DNA from: Cystobacter fuscus DSM 2262
GTDB taxonomy: Bacteria; Myxococcota; Myxococcia; Myxococcales; Myxococcaceae
Length of the DNA: 64,000 nucleotides
Direction: 5' to 3'
Assembly (NCBI RefSeq): GCF_000335475.2
Contig: NZ_ANAH02000066.1
Location: 496,001-560,000, forward strand
A program made the position numbers and the translations under genes. The notes under the pieces were generated by a model, which was given only the letters and a program-made list of their open reading frames with translations, was not told the origin of the DNA and made no database searches. Shown here in pieces: positions 53,993 to 62,447 of the stretch. Every line of letters begins with the position of its first letter. The stretch's first letter is position 1.

Positions 53993-54901
53993 ATGGGTCC
54001 GGACTTGAATGCGGCGTTGATCTTCGTGAACGTGGTGAGGGCGGGAAGCTTCAGCAAGGCAGCTCACGGCCTTGGTCTCTCCGTCTCCACCGTGAGTGAC
54101 CGGGTGGTTGCCCTGGAAAGGGCCCTGGGGGTGAGTCTCCTGACCCGAACCACCCGGAAGTTGAAACTGACGGACGAGGGCGCCGCCTTCTTCAAGGAAT
54201 CCGAAGCCGCGATCCAGACCCTGCTGGGTGCCTTCGACGGAGCCACGGCGCTCCGGCGGCAACCCTCCGGCACCTTGAGGATCACCGCGCCCGCGGATTT
54301 TGCCTCCTCGGAGCTCGCCGCTGCCGTGAGCGAGTTCCGGAACAAGTATCCTCAGGTCAAGGTGGAGACCTATTTCAGCAATCGCTTCGTGGACCTCATC
54401 ACCGAGGGGTTCGATATCGCCATCCGGGGAGGGCACCTGGAGGATTCCAGCCTGCGCTCCAAGCGCCTCGGGGAGGGAAACCTGGTCGTGGTGGCGAGCG
54501 CTCGCTATCTCCAGGGAGCCTCGGCCATTCAGCACCCGCGAGACTTCACGGCGCATCCGTGCATCGGCTTCGTGATCAAAGAGGGCGACAAGCGCGAGAT
54601 GCCGTGGCACCTTCGCTCGGCGGGCGGAGAGTTCGTCCGGATGAAGCCGGATTTCGTGGTTTCGTCTACGTCCTTCTCCTGGATCCTCAGTCTCGTGAGG
54701 AGCGGGGCGGGATTGGCCTTGGTGCCCCAACCCCTGCTGAAGGAAGACTTCGCCAGGAAGAGGCTGGTCCGGGTACTTCCGGATTGGGCCACGGAGTATG
54801 CGCCGGTGCATCTCGTCTACCCGACCCAGCGCTTTTCCTCGCCCAAGGTGATGGAGATGATTCCCATCCTGGAGAGGCACTTGCGCGGGCTGTTCGCGTG
54901 A
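53993..54901 (+). CDS. LysR family transcriptional regulator
   Basis: A 302-residue regulator: N-terminal helix-turn-helix (GSFSKAAHGLGLSVSTVSDR and LERALGVSLLTRTTRKLKLT), then the periplasmic-binding-like effector domain (GTLRITAPADFASSELAAAV). It resembles the AaeR/YafC subgroup. It probably senses a substrate or product of the divergent nitroreductase and controls both genes from the shared intergenic region. Confidence 0.9.
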   Translation: MGPDLNAALIFVNVVRAGSFSKAAHGLGLSVSTVSDRVVALERALGVSLLTRTTRKLKLTDEGAAFFKESEAAIQTLLGAFDGATALRRQPSGTLRITAPADFASSELAAAVSEFRNKYPQVKVETYFSNRFVDLITEGFDIAIRGGHLEDSSLRSKRLGEGNLVVVASARYLQGASAIQHPRDFTAHPCIGFVIKEGDKREMPWHLRSAGGEFVRMKPDFVVSSTSFSWILSLVRSGAGLALVPQPLLKEDFARKRLVRVLPDWATEYAPVHLVYPTQRFSSPKVMEMIPILERHLRGLFA

Positions 54902-54943
54902 TGACCGGCGTGGCAGCCCGCTCCCACACGGCCGCGCGGGCCG

Positions 54944-55639
54944 TCACGTCAGGTCGTGCAGATCCTTGCCGAGCGGAGGCGTGAGGCGGAACTCGGAGAA
55001 ACGCACGCTCAGCCCGGCCCGCTCCGGCGTACAGCACATCGGGCCCACCTGATAGGACGCGGCCTCCGGGAAGGGTGCGAGCCGGACCAACGGCCACGTC
55101 TTGCCATCGGCCGACACCTGCAACCGCAGCACCCCCTTGGCCACCGTCGCGCGCATCCAGAACGAGCGGGAGTCGTGTTCATAGGGCCCCGTCGCCCAAT
55201 CCGACTTGCCATTCGTCAGCACGCTGCTGAGCATCGCCCGTCCATCGGACAGCTCGATGCCCGCCTTGACCCAGCGCCGATTGTCGACGCGCACCATGAT
55301 GCCGGCCTGGTCATACAACTGCTCATAGGCCGCCTCGACGCGAAGCTGCGCCGTGAAGCTGGCGCCCGTGCGCACCCCCAGGAAATGGCCGGAGTCGCGC
55401 GTGAAGCCATAGTGGGTCTCACGCCAGAAGTCGGTCGACTTGTCCGTCGTCACCTCGAGGACGCCCTCGGCTCGCTTCCAGACCTTCGGCTCGTTCAGCC
55501 AGATTCCATCTTCCATTGTCGTTCCCGCTCCCTTGCCAGCCGCTGGCGCGGCCACGGCCTTCTCGATGATCGTCGGCACCAGCAACGCACCCACTCCCGC
55601 GCCGAGGACCGTCCTTCGTCCGAATCTCTTCGAGCCCAT
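54944..55639 (-). CDS. DUF1349 (concanavalin-like) protein with Tat signal
   Basis: A 231-residue protein with a twin-arginine signal (FGRRTVLGAGVGALL) and a DUF1349 jelly-roll: DFWRETHYGFTRDSGHFLGV, FTAQLRVEAAYEQLYDQAGIMV, WVKAGIEL and LRLQVSADGKTW. It binds or acts on carbohydrates in related operons; no catalytic residue is certain. Exported folded. Family assignment from recall of the YesU-like pattern. Confidence 0.8.
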   Translation of the reverse strand: MGSKRFGRRTVLGAGVGALLVPTIIEKAVAAPAAGKGAGTTMEDGIWLNEPKVWKRAEGVLEVTTDKSTDFWRETHYGFTRDSGHFLGVRTGASFTAQLRVEAAYEQLYDQAGIMVRVDNRRWVKAGIELSDGRAMLSSVLTNGKSDWATGPYEHDSRSFWMRATVAKGVLRLQVSADGKTWPLVRLAPFPEAASYQVGPMCCTPERAGLSVRFSEFRLTPPLGKDLHDLT

Positions 55640-55751
55640 TGAATGCCTCCAGGTCAGACACCGCCATCACGCTCGCGGTGCGTGTCTCTATACACCAGCC
55701 GGCGTGGAGGAAGGACAGGAGCCTTGTCGGGGGTAGCCACGTCGGCCAGGA

Positions 55752-55780
55752 GGGGGCGCCACGTCGGCGGCGGCGCCCCC
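55752..55780. terminator. GC-rich hairpin between DUF5953 and DUF1349 genes
   Basis: GGGGGCGCC/GGCGCCCCC, 9-bp stem, 11-base loop, no T tract. It may end the leftward toxin/immunity transcript. The rest of 55640-55950 shows no gene. Confidence 0.35.
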
Positions 55781-55950
55781 GCGCTCACCGGGAGCGCTCG
55801 TTCGCGCAAGAGACGTCGCCCCCGGGAAGTTGTCCGGTCACGAGGAACGTGTTGGACACGCTTGCCTCGTGTTATTCGCCAGGGTGACCGTCAGGTTGCG
55901 GACCTCTCAGGTTCCGCTAACAGTGCGGCCAGCACGAGCCGTGCCGAGCC

Positions 55951-56706
55951 TCAAGGGGTGGAGCGCCCGCCGATCTCCGGGAAGCGCTCGTAGGCCCGTT
56001 TGAGCGCGTCCAAGTGGGCGGGGTTGTCCAGGTCGAGCGGCGCATCGGTGAGCTGCACGACCCACCCGCCCGTCGCGGTACGCCGTGCACGTGACAGCAG
56101 CTCCGCGTCGCGGGCCGGGTTCGGGAACCCGATGGCGCGTGCGGCAGCGGCAGACCAGTAATTGAGCCATCCCAGCCGATGCGGAATCTCAGGCGAAGGG
56201 ATGTCCCACGCGAGCTTGAGTGCCGGCAATCCCTGGGGGGGAGGCTGCGGGTTGGCCGCCCAGTTCTTCGTCTGCCGTGCGATGTCCAGCCCCGCCCTGG
56301 AAGGCGTGGCATGCCCCCAGTACGCGCGCGCGGCTTCTGCCACGGCCTCCAGCACGTCTGCGGCTGCCGCGATGCCCTCTGGCGTTAGAGGCAACCTCGC
56401 ATGGACTTCAAGTTGGGCCTGACCGCCTGACGAGCTGACCGCCGAGGTTTCCAATCCCGTCACCGTCACGAGGGCGCTCTCCTTGTCGTTGCTGATGAGC
56501 GGAAATCCCCCGTCCGGCCTCTCTAGAGCGACCGTCGCGTCGCGCTGTGGCAAGGGGATGAAATGCCCCTGTTCAGAAATCCTCCACCCCAGGCGCAGGC
56601 CAGGGAACGCACGCTCCATCCCATGAACCACGGCCACAGGGCGGCTGTCGTCACCCACGAGCGCGGGTGCGTAGACGATGAGGGTAATCTTTTGCTTGGC
56701 CGTCAT
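55951..56706 (-). CDS. DUF5953-like immunity protein, intact (copy B)
   Basis: A 251-residue protein, MTAKQKITLIVYAPALVGDD at the start, no signal peptide, intact to LKRAYERFPEIGGRSTP. Co-linear with frameshifted copy A at 21634-22402. It starts one base after the stop of the DUF6310-like nuclease, so translation is coupled, as expected for an immunity protein. Mixed beta/alpha composition with no enzyme motif. The ATG at 56706 matches the corresponding start of copy A. The immunity function is inferred from the pairing; the family number is from memory. Confidence 0.8.
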   Translation of the reverse strand: MTAKQKITLIVYAPALVGDDSRPVAVVHGMERAFPGLRLGWRISEQGHFIPLPQRDATVALERPDGGFPLISNDKESALVTVTGLETSAVSSSGGQAQLEVHARLPLTPEGIAAAADVLEAVAEAARAYWGHATPSRAGLDIARQTKNWAANPQPPPQGLPALKLAWDIPSPEIPHRLGWLNYWSAAAARAIGFPNPARDAELLSRARRTATGGWVVQLTDAPLDLDNPAHLDALKRAYERFPEIGGRSTP

Positions 56707-56707
56707 C

Positions 56708-57170
56708 TCAGCACCAGTCCATGACGACGATGAGGCCATCGAAGGTCGGGTCCGCTTCTTCCAGCGCTTCCTCGTGCGCTTTGCTTCGCACACCAACCCG
56801 GAAGTCAAAGCCGCAGGCCCTTGCAAGGTCGCGCTCAATCCGCAATTTCGCCAACTGATCTCTGATCACAAACTCTCGAAGGGCCTCTGGGTACGTGTCG
56901 AAGTTGTCGGTCTTGACTTCCCAAAGTGTGCGCGTGGCCAGTTGCAGCGCGTCGAAGTTTTTCCCATTCACGAACACATCCCCGCCGGGGAAACTGCTGT
57001 TCGGAATTCTGTCGGCGCACTTGTCGTGCAGTCTATTACCGCCACGGTGGTACGGCACTGGGACGGGCTCGCACCTGCGGCGGCGCTCTCGCTCCAAAGT
57101 CTCGGGTGGCTCCAGCGGCGGGAAAAAATCCGGCCCCTTGGGCTCCGGCTTGGGCCTTTTTGAGGAGGGC
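56708..57170 (-). pseudogene. DUF6310-like nuclease toxin, 5'-truncated (copy B)
   Basis: The C-terminal toxin domain is complete: GGNRLHDKCADRIPNSSFPG, VNGKNFDALQ, LWEVKTDNFD, then GFDFRVGVRS and VVMDWC. Asp-x10-Glu-x-Lys (FD...WEVK) is the PD-(D/E)xK nuclease signature. The proline-rich linker is present, but the lipoprotein signal and hydrophobic region seen in copy A are missing. The frame begins abruptly 18 bases past the AraC stop, with a stop at 57209 upstream and only a TTG (57097) as start. It may be silent, or express only the nuclease domain. Confidence 0.75.
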
Positions 57171-57188
57171 TGCTGACGGGTGCCACGA

Positions 57189-58190
57189 TCAGGAGCCGGC
57201 GGCGCTGCTCACCCCCCGGCGGTGGTCGCGCCGGTACGCGCCAGGAGCGCTCCCGCCCCAGCGCTTGAAGGCCCGGTTGAACGAGGCCTCGCTCTGGTAG
57301 CCCACGGTCGCCGCCACCTCGCTCAGCGGCAGCTCGCTCTCACGGAGGAACTGGGCCGCCTTCGTCATGCGCCACCGCGCCAGGTACTCCAAGGGGGGCT
57401 CTCCGACGAGCGCGCTGAAGCGCGCGGCGAAGCCGGACCGCGAGAGGGCCACGGCCGTCGCGAGGCTCTCGACGGTCCACGGCTCGGCGGGCCGCTCGTG
57501 GATGAGCGCGAGCGCCTTGCCAATCTGCGGATCCGCGAGCGCGCGCAGGCCGTGCTCCTGGCACTGGCCTCCCGCGATGTGCGCCCGGATGGCCTGCACG
57601 AGCAGGATGTCCGCGAGCCGGCTCATGATCACGGTCGCGCCCGGGCTGTTCGAGGCGCTCTCCGCGATGAGCAGCTGCACGGTGGACGCCAGCGAGGCCG
57701 CCGTCACCGGAGCGTCCACGGCCACGTGGATGAGGCGTGGGAGCGCGTCGAACAGCAACGTGCTCGGCGCGGCGCCGAAGCGGAAGGTGCCGGCGATCAG
57801 GGCCGTCCGGGCGCCATTGCCTCCCACCCGGATGGAGCCGATGCCACGGGCTCGCTGGCACTCGCCCTGCCCGAGGATGTGGAGCGGGCTGCCCTCCGCG
57901 TCTCGGAGCGTGTGCGCGCCACCGTGCGGCAGCAGGGCCAGGTCACCAGCCGACAGGGAGACGGCGCCCTCGACGCCCTCGACCTCCAGGCGAGCGCCCC
58001 CGCGCGCCAGGAGGACGATGTGCGCGCCCGGGCTCTGGGGAAACTGGATGCCCCAGGGGGCGTACAGCTCGAAGCGGCCGTGGACGAGGGTGGACAGGCG
58101 CATCGTGTCCAGCACGTCCGCGAGGACATCGGCGGGCTGCCCATCCTGCAGCTCTGGACGATTGGTCAATTCTTTTGGACTCGATGACAT
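57189..58190 (-). CDS. AraC family regulator with cupin sensor domain
   Basis: A 333-residue protein: N-terminal cupin (about 20-190; FELYAPWGIQFPQSPGAHIV, DLALLPHGGAH) and a C-terminal double helix-turn-helix (WTVESLATAVALSRSGFAAR and EVAATVGYQSEASFNRAFKR). This is the AraC_binding_6-type layout found in oxidative/electrophile-response regulators. It is divergent from the old yellow enzyme gene, which it probably controls through the 34-base gap. The start at 58190 was chosen over an upstream codon that would overlap the divergent gene. Confidence 0.9.
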   Translation of the reverse strand: MSSSPKELTNRPELQDGQPADVLADVLDTMRLSTLVHGRFELYAPWGIQFPQSPGAHIVLLARGGARLEVEGVEGAVSLSAGDLALLPHGGAHTLRDAEGSPLHILGQGECQRARGIGSIRVGGNGARTALIAGTFRFGAAPSTLLFDALPRLIHVAVDAPVTAASLASTVQLLIAESASNSPGATVIMSRLADILLVQAIRAHIAGGQCQEHGLRALADPQIGKALALIHERPAEPWTVESLATAVALSRSGFAARFSALVGEPPLEYLARWRMTKAAQFLRESELPLSEVAATVGYQSEASFNRAFKRWGGSAPGAYRRDHRRGVSSAAGS

Positions 58191-58224
58191 GGCACGTCCA
58201 TATCGCCCCCGGTATTTCGTGACC

Positions 58225-59313
58225 ATGACAAACACCACGAAGCTCCTCTCCTCCTATCGCCTGGGCCGCCTCGAGCTGAAGAACCGGGTGGTGATGGCTC
58301 CCATGACGCGAAGCCGGGCGCTGGTCGATGGCAACGTGCCCAACCCCCTGGCGGCGACCTATTACGAGCAGCGCGCCTCGGCGGGGCTGCTCATCACCGA
58401 GGCGACGCAGGTCAGCCCGCAGGGCGTGGGGTACATCCGCACGCCCGGCATCCACTCGCCCGAGCAGGTGGCGGGCTGGAGGCGGGTGACGGAGGCGGTG
58501 CACGCGGTGGGTGGCGTCATCTTCGCCCAGCTGTGGCACGTCGGGCGCGTCTCGCACCCGGACTTCCATGACGGCCTTCTGCCGGTGGCGCCCTCCGCCA
58601 TCGGGTACGAGGGCGAGGTCTTCACGTTCCAGGGCAAGAAGCGCGTCGTGACGCCGCGAGCGCTGGAGACCGGGGAGCTCCCCGGCATCGTCGAGCAGTT
58701 CCGGCGCGCGGCCGAGAACGCCCGGGAGGCGGGCTTCGATGGCGTCGAGCTGCACGGCAGCAACGGCTACCTGCTGGATCAGTTCCTGCGGGATGGCTCC
58801 AACCAGCGCACGGATGCCTACGGGGGCAGCATCGAGAATCGGGCGCGCTTCCCGCTGGAGGTGACGCGGGCGGTGGTGGACATCTGGGGCGCGGAGCGGG
58901 TGGGCTACCGGCTCTCGCCGCAGAACTTCCCGTACGCGGGCATGTCGGACTCCACGCCGGCCGACACGTTCACCCATATGGCGCGCGAGCTGAACCGGCT
59001 GGGGCTCGGCTACCTCCACGTGACGGAGAACGTCTCCGGCAAGGCGGTGCCGAGCGCGGAGCAGCGCATCACCCCGCTGCTGCGCAAGGCGTTCCAGGGC
59101 ACCCTCGTCGCCAACGGAGGCTACGACGCGCGGGCGGGTGAGGCGGCGATCGCCCGGGGAGAGGCGGAGCTCGTGGCCTACGGCGTGCCGTTCCTGGCCA
59201 ATCCGGACCTGCCAGAGCGCTTCCGGCGGGAGGCGTTGCTCAACGCGCCGGACTTCGCGACCTTCTTCACGGGCGAGGAGAAGGGCTACACGGACTACCC
59301 GGCGCTGCGCTGA
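58225..59313 (+). CDS. Old yellow enzyme / N-ethylmaleimide reductase
   Basis: A 362-residue FMN-dependent ene-reductase of the NemA type: NRVVMAPMTRSRA at the FMN-binding first strand, FAQLWHVGRVSH, FDGVELHGSNGYLLDQFL, YGGSIENRARF, and the phosphate-binding VANGGYDARAGEAAI. It reduces activated alkenes and nitro esters with NADPH in the cytoplasm. Followed by the pirin gene 16 bases on, with an AGGAGGAG site. Controlled probably by the divergent AraC regulator. Confidence 0.93.
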   Translation: MTNTTKLLSSYRLGRLELKNRVVMAPMTRSRALVDGNVPNPLAATYYEQRASAGLLITEATQVSPQGVGYIRTPGIHSPEQVAGWRRVTEAVHAVGGVIFAQLWHVGRVSHPDFHDGLLPVAPSAIGYEGEVFTFQGKKRVVTPRALETGELPGIVEQFRRAAENAREAGFDGVELHGSNGYLLDQFLRDGSNQRTDAYGGSIENRARFPLEVTRAVVDIWGAERVGYRLSPQNFPYAGMSDSTPADTFTHMARELNRLGLGYLHVTENVSGKAVPSAEQRITPLLRKAFQGTLVANGGYDARAGEAAIARGEAELVAYGVPFLANPDLPERFRREALLNAPDFATFFTGEEKGYTDYPALR

Positions 59314-59329
59314 CCAGGAGGAGGACATC

Positions 59330-60196
59330 ATGATTGCCACGCAACGACAGCAAGGGGTTGAGCGCCGTCTGGGGCGGGTCATCGACCTTCCGGCTCCCAT
59401 GCCGGGGCAGTTCGGTCCGGCGCACACGGTGGTGCCGGTCATCTCGCATGAGGACTACGCGCTGGCCGATCCGTTCATCCTGTTGATGGACGACCGGATC
59501 GACGGCCAGCCGATTGGCGGGCCGCACCCGCACGCCGGCTTCGAGACGGTGACCCTGGTGGTGAAGGGCGGGATGGTCCACGACGACGGGCGGCTGGGAG
59601 AGGGTGACGTGCAGTGGATGACCGCTGGGAGCGGGGTCATCCACGGCGAGGGCCTGGAGAAGGCGGGTCAGGCACGCATCCTCCAGCTGTGGCTGACGCT
59701 GCCCAGGGCGCAGCGCTGGGTACCCGCGGGCTACCAGGACATCGCGTACGCGCAGCTGCCGGTGCGGCGCGAGCCAGGGGTGGAGGTCCGGCTGTACAGC
59801 GGCGGTTCGGGAGCGGTGCGCTCGGTGACGAAGAACTACGTGCCGGTCACCCTCGCCGAGTTCCTGCTCGAGCCGGGCGCGGCCATCGAGCAGGACCTGC
59901 CTGCCTCGTACAACGGCTTCTTCTACGTGCTCGAGGGTGAGATCGCGGTGGGCCCGGACGCCCACGCGCTGCGGCCCGGACAGGTGGGCTGGCTGGATCG
60001 TCCGAAGGTGGACGGGGACAGCACGATCCGCATCACCGGCACCACGCGGGCGCGAGCGCTGCTGTACGCCGGCCAGCCCCAGGGGGAGCCGCTCGTCAGC
60101 TACGGCCCGTTCATCGGAGACACCCAGGCCGACATCCTGAGGGTGATGGGCGAGTACCGCTCCGGTCGCTACGGTCCCCCGCCGCGGCGGGTGTGA
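59330..60196 (+). CDS. Pirin family protein
   Basis: A 288-residue bicupin: metal ligands in GGPHPHAGFETVT (H-x-H) and TAGSGVIHGEG (His, Glu) in the N-terminal domain. The C-terminal cupin lacks the ligands. Pirins act as redox-sensing regulators or quercetin 2,3-dioxygenases. Cotranscribed with the old yellow enzyme, suggesting a shared electrophile or oxidative-stress response. Confidence 0.9.
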   Translation: MIATQRQQGVERRLGRVIDLPAPMPGQFGPAHTVVPVISHEDYALADPFILLMDDRIDGQPIGGPHPHAGFETVTLVVKGGMVHDDGRLGEGDVQWMTAGSGVIHGEGLEKAGQARILQLWLTLPRAQRWVPAGYQDIAYAQLPVRREPGVEVRLYSGGSGAVRSVTKNYVPVTLAEFLLEPGAAIEQDLPASYNGFFYVLEGEIAVGPDAHALRPGQVGWLDRPKVDGDSTIRITGTTRARALLYAGQPQGEPLVSYGPFIGDTQADILRVMGEYRSGRYGPPPRRV

Positions 60197-60471
60197 CGCC
60201 GCGCGGAGAGCCTGGACGCGCGCTGCCCGGGGGTGCCCTGGTGGGCGCCCCGGTCCCTCGTCGGACCCGGCGGATTGAACGGTCGAGCCGCCGGGTCTCG
60301 AGGAGAGGGACGAACCCTCATGGAGAAACCCGGGCGTGGGGTCCCCTCATGTACCCGGTTTTACTCAGGATTCTCCGGGGGGCGGCGGTGGGCCCTGTTG
60401 AATTCCGAGATATTGGGAAATTCGGACGAAACTCCGCGAGGCACGTGGCGACAATGCACCCAGGAGATCTC

Positions 60472-61113
60472 ATGTCCACCTACCGTATCCGCCGCGGCGA
60501 CACCCTCTCGGCCCTCGCGTCCCGTTTCCACACCAGTGTCTCCGCGCTGGCCCGCGCGAACAAGATCGCCAACCCGAACCTCATCATCGCGGGCAAGTCC
60601 CTGCGCATCCCCGGCAAGGTCGACAGCTTCGAGCCCGCCAAGGGCGGCGGAAAGAAGGGTGCTGGCGGCGCGACGGGGGGTGGACAGGTGCAGCAGAGCG
60701 GCGGGGCCGCGGGTCCGAACGGGGCGTCGCCCGCGATGCGCAGGCTCGCGGAAGCGGGCCGTGCGGCGGCGATGGGCATGGGCGGGTACAACAGCCAGGG
60801 CCTGTGCGCCACGGGCGTGAGCCGGGCCATCCAGAAGGCGTTCGGCGTCAAGGTCTGGGGCAATGGCAACCAGATCGACAACAACCTGCCGCGCGACAAG
60901 TTCAAGCAGGTCAACATGTCGCTCGCCGACGCGCTGAAGATCCCGGGCATGGTGCTGACCTGGGAGAAGACCTCGTCGGCCGCGGGCAGCAAGTACGGCC
61001 ACACCGCCATCACCACCGGCGATGGCCGCTCGTCCGTGAGCGACTTCATCGAGCGCAATACGCTCGCCGCTGGTGGCCGCAGCGGGCTGAAGATCTTCAT
61101 GCCGACGGTCTGA
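60472..61113 (+). CDS. LysM protein with probable Cys/His amidase-like domain
   Basis: A 213-residue protein: LysM motif at residues 2-46 (YRIRRGDTLSALASRFHTS, then IANPNLIIAGKSLRIP), a glycine-rich linker (57-88) and a C-terminal domain with NSQGLCATGVSRAIQKAFG and KYGHTAITTGDGRSSVSDFI. A cysteine and a histidine in that order suggest a CHAP/NlpC-like peptidoglycan amidase. No classical signal peptide, so export by another route or phage-like release is possible. The ATG has AGGAGAT upstream. Confidence 0.75.
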   Translation: MSTYRIRRGDTLSALASRFHTSVSALARANKIANPNLIIAGKSLRIPGKVDSFEPAKGGGKKGAGGATGGGQVQQSGGAAGPNGASPAMRRLAEAGRAAAMGMGGYNSQGLCATGVSRAIQKAFGVKVWGNGNQIDNNLPRDKFKQVNMSLADALKIPGMVLTWEKTSSAAGSKYGHTAITTGDGRSSVSDFIERNTLAAGGRSGLKIFMPTV

Positions 61114-61139
61114 CCGTCCGCTACGCCCCTGAACACCCA

Positions 61140-61168
61140 CGCCCCCGGAGCCGTCTCGGCCGGGGGCG
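61140..61168. terminator. Bidirectional terminator between LysM and GH76 genes
   Basis: CGCCCCCGG/CCGGGGGCG, 9-bp stem with an 11-base loop and TT on the plus side. It sits in the 79-base gap between two convergent genes. Confidence 0.7.
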
Positions 61169-61192
61169 TTGTCATGTCCGCGTTCCGCTCTC

Positions 61193-62287
61193 TCAGTACG
61201 GCGTCTGGGACACGGCGAGGCCGGGGCTCGACTCCCAGGACGTGACGTAGTTGTCCGGGGTGCGCCGCCACCACTGGCCCCACATCACGCCGGACGAGTT
61301 CCGGTACGACCACGCGGTGTTGGAGTTGTTGGCCAGCCAGCTCTTGATGGACGCGTCATTGGCCGCGCCGGCCCACTTGCCCGCCCACCGCACGAAGATG
61401 CCCTTGAACCCGGCGGTGTCGCCGCTGCCGCCGTTGGCGTCGTACTCGTCATTGAGGATGTCGGCGAGGTGCTGGCCCGTGAGGTTGCGGCGGGTCCAGT
61501 TCACCGCCAGCCCGCCCACGTCGCGGTAGCTCGTGTTGCCCGTGGCCTGGTAGAGCAGCGTCGACGCTCCCGCGAAGGTGCCCTGGTTGTAGGTGAAGGC
61601 CCACCAGACCTTGGTGCCGTTGGCCTGGATGTGATCGGCCACCTGGCCGGTCGAGGGGTTGACCAGCGTGGCGCGCAGCCAGTTGTAGATCTGATCCGCC
61701 TGCGCCCGGTAGCCCGTGTTCACCGTGTTGCGCGCGAGCAGCATCGCCGCGATGGTGGCCGGACCATTCACGCACGCGTTCTTGGTCTGCTTGTCCGTGC
61801 GCCACCACAGCCCCCCGCCCAGCTGGTTGTCCCAGGCCCGGTCCCAGATCTTGTTGAACTGCCATTGCGCCTGATCCAGGAACGGACGGTGGCCGGTGAT
61901 CTCGTAGCCACGCGTCAGGGCGATGACCGCCCACATGACGTCATCGTTGTACTCGTTCCACGACGCGAAGTCCGTGGTGCCGCTGACCACGTTGTTCAGT
62001 CCGTTGAGCAGGCTGAACACCAGATCCCGGTGGGCCGGATTGCGCGTCCGATCATAGGCGTCCTCGGCCGCCTCGATCTGCTCGCAGACCCGCCAGAAGT
62101 CGAACCGGCTCGGCGCGGCCCGGTTCGTGTCGACCACGTAGTATCCGTTGCCGCCGTTCTGGACATAGAAGGCGTTGTTGTAGGAGTCGAACGCCAGGTT
62201 CTTCTCCGCCGGGCTGAGCGCGAGGGCACCTGGCGCGGACGCCACCACCACGGCCGCGACCAGGCCATTCAAGAGCCGCGAGTTCAT
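61193..62287 (-). CDS. Glycoside hydrolase family 76 (alpha-1,6-mannanase)
   Basis: A 364-residue secreted (alpha/alpha)6 enzyme with a signal peptide (1-23). The catalytic aspartate pair is in ASWNEYNDDVMWAV, typical of GH76 endo-alpha-1,6-mannanases that open the backbone of yeast and fungal mannan. Other family segments: WWRTDKQTKNACVNGP, WWAFTYNQGTF and FKGIFVRWAGKW. It probably serves in attacking fungal cell walls. The start ATG has GGAGGAAGC upstream. Confidence 0.92.
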   Translation of the reverse strand: MNSRLLNGLVAAVVVASAPGALALSPAEKNLAFDSYNNAFYVQNGGNGYYVVDTNRAAPSRFDFWRVCEQIEAAEDAYDRTRNPAHRDLVFSLLNGLNNVVSGTTDFASWNEYNDDVMWAVIALTRGYEITGHRPFLDQAQWQFNKIWDRAWDNQLGGGLWWRTDKQTKNACVNGPATIAAMLLARNTVNTGYRAQADQIYNWLRATLVNPSTGQVADHIQANGTKVWWAFTYNQGTFAGASTLLYQATGNTSYRDVGGLAVNWTRRNLTGQHLADILNDEYDANGGSGDTAGFKGIFVRWAGKWAGAANDASIKSWLANNSNTAWSYRNSSGVMWGQWWRRTPDNYVTSWESSPGLAVSQTPY

Positions 62288-62447
62288 GTAGGCTTCCTCC
62301 TTGGAAGTCGAGACCTCCTGATTCGGAGGTTAAATCCAACTAATCCATTTTTACCCGGAATAAAAGGGAAAGCGGACCGGACGGCCAGGAGGGTGCACGG
62401 ATGGAGCGAATGGATCGACGGGGGCGGCAGTAGACAAGCCCTGAGAC

